Source: Bacillota bacterium
GTDB taxonomy: Bacteria > Bacillota > Clostridia > Christensenellales > Aristaeellaceae
DNA length: 64,000 nucleotides
NCBI GenBank assembly: GCA_023421395.1
Contig: JAEZTL010000054.1
Coordinates: forward strand, 1 to 64,000
Direction: 5' to 3'
Part shown: piece after piece, positions 57,139-64,000 of the stretch
Numbering within the stretch: the first letter of the stretch is position 1
How the letters are laid out: every line of letters begins with the position of its first letter
The notes under the pieces: generated by a model
The model's database searches: none
Seen by the model: only the letters and a program-made list of their open reading frames with translations
Told to the model about the DNA's origin: nothing
Position numbers and translations under genes: made by a program

Positions 57139-57957
57139 ATGAAGAAACTCGTCAGCCTGATCGTCGTACTCGCACTCATCCTAGGTGTTTCCGGTATGGC
57201 CATGGCAGAGAAACTGGTCATCGGGGCGACCCCCACGCCGCATGCCGAAATTCTGGAGCTGATCAAGGACGACCTGGCAGCCAAGGGCATCGAGCTTGAG
57301 ATCGTCGTCTACACCGAGTATACCACCCCCAATATGGCGCTCTCCGCGGGCGACCTCGACGCCAACTACTTCCAGCACGTGCCCTACATGGAGGCCTACA
57401 ACGCCTCCGTGGCCGACGACCAGAAGCTCGCCGCGGTGATCGGCGTGCACTACGAGCCCTACGCCCTCTACCCGGGCAAGACCAAGACGCTGGAGGAGCT
57501 TAAGGACGGCGCCACCATCACCGTCACCAACGACCCGTCCAACGAGGCGCGGGCGCTGCTGCTGCTGGAGAGCGCGGGCCTCATCAAGCTCCGGGAAGGC
57601 GCGGGCCTCGCCGCCACCATCGCCGACATCACCGAAAACCCGAAGAATCTCAACATCATGGAGATCGAGGCGGCGCAGCTGCCCCGGACGCTTCCGGACG
57701 TGGACATGGCGGTCATCAACGGCAACTTCGCGCTGGACGCGGGGCTCAGCCCGTCGAAGGACGCGATCTTCGTGGAGCCTGCCGACGGCGAGGCCGGCAA
57801 GACCTATACCAACTACATCGTGGTGCGCGCCGCCGACGCGGAGGCCCCCTGGGTGGAGACGCTGCGCGAGACCCTCTGCTCCCAGAAGGTGTACGATTTT
57901 ATCATGAATAACGACGCCTACAAGGGCGGCGTGATCCCGGCGTTCACGGTGGGATAA
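57139..57957 (+). CDS. metQ: Methionine-binding protein MetQ-like
   Basis: A 272-aa binding protein of the NlpA/MetQ family with signal peptide (residues 1-23, ending GMAMA) and KLVIGATPTPHAEIL, NYFQHVPYMEAYN and AVINGNFALDAGL motifs. Unlike standard MetQ it has no lipobox cysteine, as with the other two binding proteins in this window. GGAAAGGAGAGG precedes ATG 57139. A 160-nt gap after metI holds no obvious terminator. A shared terminator follows. Confidence 0.92.
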   Translation: MKKLVSLIVVLALILGVSGMAMAEKLVIGATPTPHAEILELIKDDLAAKGIELEIVVYTEYTTPNMALSAGDLDANYFQHVPYMEAYNASVADDQKLAAVIGVHYEPYALYPGKTKTLEELKDGATITVTNDPSNEARALLLLESAGLIKLREGAGLAATIADITENPKNLNIMEIEAAQLPRTLPDVDMAVINGNFALDAGLSPSKDAIFVEPADGEAGKTYTNYIVVRAADAEAPWVETLRETLCSQKVYDFIMNNDAYKGGVIPAFTVG

Positions 57958-57972
57958 CATAGCCCCGCGAAA

Positions 57973-58000
57973 AAGGCCCCCGGCGCATGCCGGGGGCCTT
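57973..58000. terminator. Bidirectional terminator between metQ and icd
   Basis: A perfect 12-bp stem (AAGGCCCCCGGC/GCCGGGGGCCTT) with 4-nt loop, with TTTTT on the minus strand and TT on the plus strand. Confidence 0.85.
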
Positions 58001-58018
58001 GCGTATGTCCGCGTTGGT

Positions 58019-59215
58019 TCAGCCCTTGAGCCTCTCCGCGATGGCGGCGATGAACTCCGCCGAGGTGACGGACTTCTTCTCTCCGGTGGCAAGGACGGCC
58101 AGATCCTGCGTCATGACGCCGGACTCGATGGTGGCGAGCGTCGCGTGCTCAAGCCTTTCCGCAAAATCCTGAAGCGGCCGGCTTCCGTCCAGTTCGCCCC
58201 GCTTTTTCAGCGCGCCACTCCACGCGAAGATCGTGGCCACGGGGTTGGTGGAGGTGGCCTCCCCCTTCAAATACCGGTAGTAGTGGCGGGTGACGGTGCC
58301 GTGGGCGGCCTCGTACTCGAAGGCGCCGTCGGGGCTGACCAGGACGCTGGTCATCATCGCCAGCGATCCGAAGGCGGTGGACACCAGATCGCTCATCACG
58401 TCGCCGTCGTAATTCTTGCAGGCCCAGATGAACCCGCCCTCCGAGCGCACCACCCGCGCGGCGGCGTCGTCGATGAGGGTATAGAAGTACTCGATACCCG
58501 CCTTCTCAAAAAGCGCCTCGTAGCAGCACTCGAAGATCTCCTGAAAGATCAGCTTGAAGGTCTGATCATAGGTTTTGGAGATGGTATCCTTGGTGGAAAA
58601 CCACAGGTCCTGCTTCGTATCCAGCGCGTAGCGGAAGCAGGAATGCGCGAAGGAGCGTATGGACGAATCCTTGTTGTGCATCGCCTGCAGAAGGCCCGGC
58701 CCCTCAAAGTCGTAAACGGGAGCGCGCAATACCTTGCCGTCCGCGCCGGTGAAGACCAGCTCAGCCTTGCCGGGGCCCGGCACCCGGATCTCCGAGGCGC
58801 GGTACACGTCGCCGTAGGCGTGGCGGGCGATGGTGATGGGCTTTATCCAGCGGGCGATGACGGGCTTTACGTTGTGAACCAGAATCGGCGCGCGAAAAAC
58901 CGTGCCGTCCAGCGCCGCGCGGATGGTGCCGTTGGGGCTCTTCCACATCTTCTTCAGCCCGTACTCTTCCACCCGCTGCTGATTGGGCGTGATGGTGGCG
59001 CACTTGACCGAGACACCCAGCCGCCTGGCCGCCTGGGCGGCCTCCTCGGTCACCCGGTCGTCGGTGGCGTCGCGGTTTGGCAGCCCCAGATCGAAGTACG
59101 CCGTGTTCAATTCAATAAATGGCGAGAGCAGCTGTTCCTTGATCATCTTCCAGAGGATGCGGGTCATCTCGTCGCCGTCCATTTCGACGATCGGGTTCAT
59201 CGGAATCCGGCTCAT
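58019..59215 (-). CDS. icd: Isocitrate dehydrogenase (NADP-type, eukaryote-like dimeric subfamily)
   Basis: A 398-aa enzyme converting isocitrate to 2-oxoglutarate. The N-terminal PIVEMDGDEMTRILW, the substrate-binding SPNGTIRAALDGTVFRAPI and the KNYDGDVMSDL metal-binding block identify the homodimeric type II subfamily, known from eukaryotes and some bacteria, and not the E. coli type. The NADP preference is inferred from the subfamily. The gene overlaps the aconitase stop by 4 bp (ATGA). With aconitase and the divergent citrate synthase it supplies 2-oxoglutarate for glutamate synthesis. Confidence 0.95.
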   Translation of the reverse strand: MSRIPMNPIVEMDGDEMTRILWKMIKEQLLSPFIELNTAYFDLGLPNRDATDDRVTEEAAQAARRLGVSVKCATITPNQQRVEEYGLKKMWKSPNGTIRAALDGTVFRAPILVHNVKPVIARWIKPITIARHAYGDVYRASEIRVPGPGKAELVFTGADGKVLRAPVYDFEGPGLLQAMHNKDSSIRSFAHSCFRYALDTKQDLWFSTKDTISKTYDQTFKLIFQEIFECCYEALFEKAGIEYFYTLIDDAAARVVRSEGGFIWACKNYDGDVMSDLVSTAFGSLAMMTSVLVSPDGAFEYEAAHGTVTRHYYRYLKGEATSTNPVATIFAWSGALKKRGELDGSRPLQDFAERLEHATLATIESGVMTQDLAVLATGEKKSVTSAEFIAAIAERLKG

Positions 59216-61395
59216 GCCTCTCTCTCCTTTGCGGCAGACGCATAAAAATTCATCAGGCAGCCTTCGAGCAGGATGCGGCGCTGGGTTTCGTCCAGCCCCT
59301 CCAGCCGGAGCTGGAAGGCGCGCCCGTCGGAGAGCCGTGTGGCCGTCACCTGCTCCCGACCCTCGCGGACGGCGGAGCGGATGCGCTCAATCAGCAGAAG
59401 GTCGCCCACCCCGGCAGGGGCGTCTTCCGTCGTGAAGGGCAGGATGCCCCAGTTGATGAGGTTTGAACGGTAGCGCTTGGTGGCGTACTCCACGCAGATG
59501 TTGGCACGGCCGCCCAGCACCCGCTGGCAGGACGCGGCCTGTTCCCGCGCGGAGCCGTCGCCGGGGCGCACCGCCCAGATCACGGAGGCGTAGCACGTTT
59601 CCTCCGGATGGGGCACCAGGCCCCGCCAGGATTCGGGTGCGGCGTCCCGGACTGCCTTCGAGCGCTCCACGTATCCCGGATCGCGCCGGGACAGCGTGAA
59701 CTCGGCCAGGCGTATCGGATTTGAGCGGTAGGAAGACGTCTCGCCGGAGGGAATCAATTCGTCCGTGGTGGTCACCGGGTCGGTCAGCACGGAGGCGACG
59801 CTCAGCAGCAGATGCTCCGGAAGCGGGCCGAATTTCGGCCAGTCCGCGATGTTGGGGCCCAGCTTGAGCGGTTCCTCCGGCTTCGCCGCACCCCAGCCGC
59901 GATACACGCGCTTTTCGTAGACGGATAGGTCGATGGGCTCGCGCGCGGCGGCGGGCGGCGCGTAATCGATCCCGTCGGCGGCAGTCAGCGCGCCGCCGTT
60001 TTTCGCGGTGGCGGCGATGGAACGGGCGTCCATCAGCGCCACCATCGCCAATTGGCCCTCGCCGGGCTTTGAACCCTCGCGGTTGCGGAAGTTCCGGGTG
60101 GTGTGGCGGATGGATAGGGCGCCGTTGGCGGGCACGTCCCCCGCGCCGAAGCATGGGCCGCAGAACGCAGGCTTTAAAAGCGCGCCCGATTCCATCAGCG
60201 TGGCTGCGACGCCGCTTTTTACAATCTGCAGATTTACCGGAATGCTGGCCGGATAACAGGAAAGCGAGAACGCGCCGCTGCCCACCGAGCCGCCGTCCAG
60301 GATCGCCGCAGCCTCCGCCAGGTTATCGTACAGCCCGCCGGCGCAGCCCGCGATTACGCCCTGATCCACCAGAACCTTGCCGCCCGAGACCTTGCCCGTG
60401 AGGCTCCCCCCGGGCAATCCCTCGCGCAGCTCCGCTTCCCGGAGGATGTCGCCGGGGGCTTCCAGCAGCTGCCGGATCGGAAGCGCGCTGGAGGGATGGA
60501 AAGGCAGCGCGATCATCGGCTCGATTTCGGAGAGGTCCATTTCAATCAGCGCGTCGTAGTACGCGCCTTCCTCCGGCGAGAGCGCCTTGTAGTCGCCCTC
60601 GCGGCCGCAGCGGCGGAGGAAATCCTCCACCGTGCCGTCCGTCTGCCAAACGGAGGAGAGGCACGCGGTTTCGGTGGTCATCACGTCCAGGCCCAGCCGG
60701 AAATCAATCGGAAGGTTCTTCACACCGGGGCCTGCGAATTCCAAGATTTTGTTTTTGACGAAGCCGTTCGCGTAAACCGCCTCGCAAAGCGCCAGCGCCG
60801 CATCGTGAGGGCCGACGCCCGGCCGGGGGGAGCCGGTCAGGTAGACCAGCACGACCTCCGGATCCTTTACGTCATAGGTATTGCCCAGCAGCTGCTTGAC
60901 GAGCTCCGGCCCGCCCTCGCCCACGCCCATGGCGCCCAGCGCGCCGTAACGGGTGTGGCTGTCGGAGCCCAGAATCATGCCGCCGGAGGCGGCCATCGCC
61001 TCCCGCGCATACTGGTGAATGACCGCCAGGTTCGCCGGTACGTAGATGCCGCCGTATTTTACGGCGGCGGAAAGGCCGAAGACGTGGTCGTCCTCGTTGA
61101 TGGTACCACCCACCGCGCAGAGTGAGTTGTGGCAGTTGGTCAGCGCGTAGGGCATGGGAAAGCGCTTCATGCCGCTGGAGCGGGCGGTCTGTACGATGCC
61201 CACGTAGGTGATGTCGTGAGAGATCAGGCTGTCAAAACGCAGGCGCAGCATGCCGTCTTTGCTTGCTGCGGCGTTGTGGGCGCGAAGGATGCGCCCCGCG
61301 ATGGTGCGGCCGCGCGCCTCCCCGCCGGACGCCGTAAATGCGGTTTCCACCCTGCCGTTTTGCCATACGGCGCCGCCAGCGTGTAGCTTCATCAT
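59212..61395 (-). CDS. Aconitate hydratase
   Basis: A 727-aa aconitase-family hydratase interconverting citrate and isocitrate. The [4Fe-4S] cysteines are in TTETACLSSVWQ and CGPCFGAGD; GMILGSDSHTRYGALGAMG and a C-terminal swivel domain (about 560-727) are present. The sequence is closer to the YbhJ-like/hydratase branch than to classical AcnA/AcnB. ATG 61395 is selected since GGAGGG lies 7 nt before it; an upstream ATG (61419) would place this site inside the gene. Translational coupling to icd supports the role in the citrate pathway. Confidence 0.92.
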   Translation of the reverse strand: MMKLHAGGAVWQNGRVETAFTASGGEARGRTIAGRILRAHNAAASKDGMLRLRFDSLISHDITYVGIVQTARSSGMKRFPMPYALTNCHNSLCAVGGTINEDDHVFGLSAAVKYGGIYVPANLAVIHQYAREAMAASGGMILGSDSHTRYGALGAMGVGEGGPELVKQLLGNTYDVKDPEVVLVYLTGSPRPGVGPHDAALALCEAVYANGFVKNKILEFAGPGVKNLPIDFRLGLDVMTTETACLSSVWQTDGTVEDFLRRCGREGDYKALSPEEGAYYDALIEMDLSEIEPMIALPFHPSSALPIRQLLEAPGDILREAELREGLPGGSLTGKVSGGKVLVDQGVIAGCAGGLYDNLAEAAAILDGGSVGSGAFSLSCYPASIPVNLQIVKSGVAATLMESGALLKPAFCGPCFGAGDVPANGALSIRHTTRNFRNREGSKPGEGQLAMVALMDARSIAATAKNGGALTAADGIDYAPPAAAREPIDLSVYEKRVYRGWGAAKPEEPLKLGPNIADWPKFGPLPEHLLLSVASVLTDPVTTTDELIPSGETSSYRSNPIRLAEFTLSRRDPGYVERSKAVRDAAPESWRGLVPHPEETCYASVIWAVRPGDGSAREQAASCQRVLGGRANICVEYATKRYRSNLINWGILPFTTEDAPAGVGDLLLIERIRSAVREGREQVTATRLSDGRAFQLRLEGLDETQRRILLEGCLMNFYASAAKEREA

Positions 61396-61427
61396 GGGTT
61401 TTCCCTCCATGAAAGGCATTTTGCATC

Positions 61428-61457
61428 AGTATACAACAGTCTCCGGCCAAAAATCAA
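61428..61457 (-). promoter_or_regulatory. Promoter of the aconitase-icd operon
   Basis: Minus strand: -35 TTGATT (61452-61457), 18-bp spacer, -10 TATACT (61428-61433). Confidence 0.6.
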
Positions 61458-61545
61458 GATGCTGCAGGATTACGTTTTCCGTTGTGCATTGACACACGTT
61501 CATTCGTTTTATCCATCGAGTTTTTGAAATTTTCCGCAAAAAGGC

Positions 61546-61574
61546 TTGCATATTTTTCGGGCATGCGCTATAAT
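61546..61574 (+). promoter_or_regulatory. Promoter of the citrate synthase gene
   Basis: -35 TTGCAT (61546-61551), 17-bp spacer, -10 TATAAT (61569-61574). About 90 AT-rich bases separate it from the divergent aconitase promoter, room for a common regulator site. Confidence 0.8.
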
Positions 61575-61618
61575 CGCGCAAAAGCCAATGGGGGCAGCAG
61601 CGCTGCGAGGAGGTAGCC

Positions 61619-62983
61619 ATGCAGTATATTCAACAGCAGGAACTCCGGGGATACGTCCGGCAGTTTTGTGAAGACATCCGTCAAAGCTATCATATCGACC
61701 CCAAACAGTTCGAGCTGGCCAACGTCAAGCGCGGTCTGCGAAACGCGGACGGCACCGGCGTCATGGCGGGCATCACCACCATCGGCAGCGTTCAGGGCTA
61801 TCAGATGATCGATGGCGCGCCGGTGCCCATGCACGGCCACCTGTACTACCGCGGCATTGATCTGGGCGACATCATCGAAAACCACGTCAAAAACGGCGAT
61901 TTCGGCTATGAAGAAGTCAGCTATCTCCTGCTGATTGGAAAGCTTCCCACCCGGACGCAGCTGGATCAGTACCACCGCGCGCTGGCGGTGGCGCGGCGGC
62001 TGCCGGACGGCTTCACAGAGGACATGATCCTCAAGGCCCCCAGCAAAAACGTGATGAACAAGCTCTCCCGCGCGGTGCTGGCGCTCTACTCCTACGATCC
62101 AAATCCGGACGACACCTCCACTGAAAACGTGGTGCGCCAGTCCATGGAACTGATCGCGCGCCTGCCGGTGATCGTGGCTCACGCGTACGCCGTCAAGCGC
62201 CACTATTACGACGGCCAGTCGCTCTACCTGCACGTGCCCCAGGAGCACATGTCGCTGGCGGAGAACTTCCTGCACATGCTGCGCAGGGACAATCAGTTCA
62301 CCCCGGAGGAAGCCCACCTGCTGGATTTGATGCTCACCATCCACGCGGAGCACGGCGGCGGCAACAACTCCGCCTTCACCTGCCGCGTGTTGTCCTCCAC
62401 CGGCACCGATACCTACGGCTCGATCTCCGGCGCGATCTCCTCCCTGAAGGGCCCGCTGCATGGCGGCGCCAACCAGAAGGTCATGGAGATGTTTCAGGAT
62501 GTACGGGAGCACGCCGTGGACCCGGCCAGCGATGCTTCCGTGGCCGATTACCTGCGCCTAGTCCGGGACAAAAAGGCCGGCGACGGCTCCGGTAAGATCT
62601 ATGGCCTGGGCCACGCGGTCTACACGATGGACGACCCACGCGCCATTCTACTCAAGCAGTACGCAAGTGACATGGCGGTCAGGACCGGCTACGACGAGGA
62701 CTTCCATCTGATGGAGCGCATCGAGCGCATGGGTATTGAGGTCCTCAACGAAAAGCTCGAAGGCCGCAAGACCATGTGCGCCAACGTGGACATGTATTCC
62801 GGCCTCGTGTACCGGATGCTGGGCATCCCGGACGAACTGTTCACCCCGCTCTTCGCCACAGCGCGCATCGCGGGCTGGTGCGCCCACCGCATTGAGGAAC
62901 TCATCACCGGCGGCCGCATCATGCGCCCCGCCTACCGCGCGGTGTCCCAGCGGGCGGAGTACACGCCCATCGAAGTGCGGTAA
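61619..62983 (+). CDS. gltA: Citrate synthase
   Basis: A 454-aa citrate synthase: active-site His regions are in LKGPLHGGANQKVMEM and YGLGHAVYTMDDPRA, and the catalytic Asp lies in the following NVDMYSGLVY block. The N-terminal extension before the core is longer than in E. coli, as in other clostridial type I enzymes. A 2-methylcitrate synthase activity cannot be excluded. GAGGAGGTAG precedes the ATG. It is divergent from acn-icd, so the three genes make up the oxidative branch to 2-oxoglutarate. Confidence 0.95.
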   Translation: MQYIQQQELRGYVRQFCEDIRQSYHIDPKQFELANVKRGLRNADGTGVMAGITTIGSVQGYQMIDGAPVPMHGHLYYRGIDLGDIIENHVKNGDFGYEEVSYLLLIGKLPTRTQLDQYHRALAVARRLPDGFTEDMILKAPSKNVMNKLSRAVLALYSYDPNPDDTSTENVVRQSMELIARLPVIVAHAYAVKRHYYDGQSLYLHVPQEHMSLAENFLHMLRRDNQFTPEEAHLLDLMLTIHAEHGGGNNSAFTCRVLSSTGTDTYGSISGAISSLKGPLHGGANQKVMEMFQDVREHAVDPASDASVADYLRLVRDKKAGDGSGKIYGLGHAVYTMDDPRAILLKQYASDMAVRTGYDEDFHLMERIERMGIEVLNEKLEGRKTMCANVDMYSGLVYRMLGIPDELFTPLFATARIAGWCAHRIEELITGGRIMRPAYRAVSQRAEYTPIEVR

Positions 62984-63058
62984 CCGCAATTCATATTTCT
63001 TTGCCCGTCCTTTCGGAGAACCTGTCCCGGAACTCCCTGAAACGTTGACGGGGTATGC

Positions 63059-63103
63059 CAATGGAAATCCGGCCGGACGCCTTGTCCGGCCGAATTTCCA
63101 TTG
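63059..63103 (+). terminator. Terminator region after citrate synthase
   Basis: Long inverted repeat (CAATGGAAAT...CGGCCGGAC with GTCCGGCCG...ATTTCCATTG, one mismatch, 5-nt loop), 75 nt after the stop. No T-run. The next promoter begins directly behind it. Confidence 0.7.
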
Positions 63104-63133
63104 TTGACGAAGCAAGCCCGTTCAGAGTACAAT
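63104..63133 (+). promoter_or_regulatory. Promoter of the 63224 gene
   Basis: -35 TTGACG (63104-63109), 18-bp spacer, -10 TACAAT (63128-63133). Confidence 0.6.
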
Positions 63134-63223
63134 AGGGTTACGCGATCATTACGTAATTCAATTGCTTTTTTCGCCGCGCTGAAACAATCGCGCCGGCGGC
63201 CTTCATAAGGGGATGACGTAGCG

Positions 63224-63700
63224 ATGGATTTTGAGGATCGGATTCGCGGCATGCTGATGGGCAAAACGTTTTTTGAGGCCGGCCGGGTCTGCGATCTGGT
63301 GCGGCTTTTCTTCCGCGGCGACGGAGAGGTGGCGCTGCACGCGCGCTGCCTGGTGCGGCTGGTGCATGAAGGAAGGTTGGTGGCCAGTTCGTCGGACGCT
63401 GCGCTGCCCGCCATCGATCTCGAGTCCGAAAGCCTGGATGGTTTCCAGTGGAACCGCGGATTTTCCGCCTACGACTTCTGCGTCAAGGGGTATCTGAAGC
63501 GCACCCCCAACGGCGTGGTGACGGACGTCGCCCTTACGCCCTGGGGCGATATGATGCTCTCGCTGGATAGCGGCGCGAGCATTGAGATCCTGAGCGATTC
63601 CGTGCTCCGGGACTGGGAGCAGTGGCGCGTGTTCCACCACGGGGCACGGCAGACGGAGGAGCATATCGTACGCTACCCGGCGGGTTACGCGCTGGAATAG
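63224..63700 (+). CDS. Hypothetical cytoplasmic protein
   Basis: A 158-aa protein with no signal peptide or membrane helix and a mixed alpha/beta composition (MDFEDRIRGMLMGKTFFEAG at the start; ALHARCLVRLVHEGRLVASS in the first third). It has its own promoter, a GGGGATG site 9 nt before the ATG, and a terminator, so it is a real single gene. I do not recognise a family. Its many Trp, Phe and Tyr residues in the second half suggest a folded domain. Confidence 0.7.
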   Translation: MDFEDRIRGMLMGKTFFEAGRVCDLVRLFFRGDGEVALHARCLVRLVHEGRLVASSSDAALPAIDLESESLDGFQWNRGFSAYDFCVKGYLKRTPNGVVTDVALTPWGDMMLSLDSGASIEILSDSVLRDWEQWRVFHHGARQTEEHIVRYPAGYALE

Positions 63701-63739
63701 CAGAATTGACACGGCCCGTACATCATGATGAAAACATTT

Positions 63740-63768
63740 GGAGGCGCGTTGCCCGCGCGTCTCCTTTT
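63740..63768 (+). terminator. Terminator of the 63224 gene
   Basis: A bulged stem (GGAGGCGCG/CGCGCGTCTCC) with a 5-nt loop, followed by TTTTC. Confidence 0.65.
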
Positions 63769-63769
63769 C

Positions 63770-63798
63770 TTGACAGAATTCCCATCATCGGGTATACT
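63770..63798 (+). promoter_or_regulatory. Promoter of the 63830 gene
   Basis: -35 TTGACA (63770-63775), 17-bp spacer, -10 TATACT (63793-63798). Confidence 0.8.
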
Positions 63799-63829
63799 TT
63801 TTACGTCAATTGAAGCCGGAGGTGCATTG

Positions 63830-64000
63830 ATGCTCTACGTGGAACCGCTGGGCGGGCTGTGCAACCGGATGCGCACCATCGCTTCCTATTATTCGGTCGC
63901 GCGCGAAGCCGGCCGGGGCCTGACCGTGGTCTGGCTGCGCGATGCGGGGATGAACTGCCCGTCAGCGCGGCTTTTTTCGTTGCCGGGGCATGTGACCGTG
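63830..64000 (+). CDS. Partial gene: probable fucosyltransferase-like glycosyltransferase, N-terminal part
   Basis: Only the first 57 codons are inside the window. The start MLYVEPLGGLCNRMRTIASY is typical of a GT-B-type family whose N-terminal GGL-x-NRM loop occurs in NodZ/FUT8-related and O-fucosyltransferase-like proteins. CGGAGGTG precedes the ATG and a good promoter lies upstream. If the assignment holds, it could use GDP-fucose from the FKP-like enzyme at 23445. The evidence is short, and another sugar donor is possible. Confidence 0.55.
   Translation, partial: MLYVEPLGGLCNRMRTIASYYSVAREAGRGLTVVWLRDAGMNCPSARLFSLPGHVTV

Overview
The window is a GC-rich stretch of a Gram-positive-type chromosome, most likely a member of the Clostridia (Firmicutes/Bacillota). 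The evidence is a hrcA-grpE-dnaK-dnaJ heat-shock cluster with a perfect CIRCE operator, SpoVT/AbrB- and SpoIID-type proteins, a BMP-family nucleoside transporter, anaerobic 2-oxoacid:ferredoxin chemistry, sigma-A-type TTGACA/TATAAT promoters with 17-bp spacers, and strong AGGAGG-like ribosome binding sites. I see no rRNA, tRNA, CRISPR array, phage or transposase. The species cannot be named from the sequence.

Layout. 0.3-3.1 kb (minus): a secreted protein and a NitT/TauT-type ABC importer. 3.3-8.6 kb (plus): a BMP-type nucleoside importer followed by ribose-5-phosphate isomerase B. 8.8-10.7 kb: DUF4363/DUF421 membrane pair and a zinc-ribbon protein. 11.0-18.9 kb (plus): a tightly packed operon for aryl-2-oxoacid oxidation (paaK, iorA, iorB, paaK) running on into an ACT-domain protein, alanine racemase, 5-formyl-THF cyclo-ligase and a membrane protein. 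19.0-20.7 kb: rsmD, coaD and a coiled-coil protein. 20.9-26.5 kb: an orphan sensor kinase divergent from an araD-like gene, a PHP phosphoesterase and a very large fused fucokinase/GDP-fucose pyrophosphorylase. 26.6-31.0 kb (minus): four secreted-protein genes plus a broken small gene. 31.1-37.6 kb: MFS carrier, HD protein, an AbrB-controlled ABC exporter, an SH3-repeat protein, a GT2-GtrA fusion and a C39-like peptidase. 37.8-42.7 kb (minus): heat-shock operon. 42.8-55.1 kb: envelope and housekeeping genes (polysaccharide deacetylase, phosphoesterase, radA, SpoIID-like lipoprotein, ZnuA-like lipoprotein, NYN-LOTUS protein, HAD phosphatase, several single-pass proteins with Pro/Thr-rich linkers). 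55.3-58.0 kb: metNIQ methionine importer. 58.0-63.0 kb: isocitrate dehydrogenase and aconitase divergent from citrate synthase. 63.2-64 kb: a hypothetical protein and the start of a probable fucosyltransferase-like glycosyltransferase, cut by the window edge.

The most unusual signal is regulatory. All four secreted-protein genes of the 26.6-31.0 kb block carry the same promoter layout: CA-containing half-sites repeated every 11 bp (best form TGTTCA-N5-TGTTCA), with the proximal hexamer exactly 33 bp from a TATnCT-like -10 box and no sigma-A -35 box. This is the geometry of a PhoB/PhoP/OmpR-family activator array. Three of the four targets are paralogs of a small DUF5666-like secreted domain with an expanding low-complexity insert. 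Together they look like a small, locally clustered, two-component-controlled surface regulon. Also notable are a roughly 125-bp intergenic repeat present in two diverged copies with compensatory stem changes (49.1 and 51.3 kb), a small gene with excellent expression signals broken by one base (28.8-29.1 kb), and a strong hairpin between dnaK and dnaJ.
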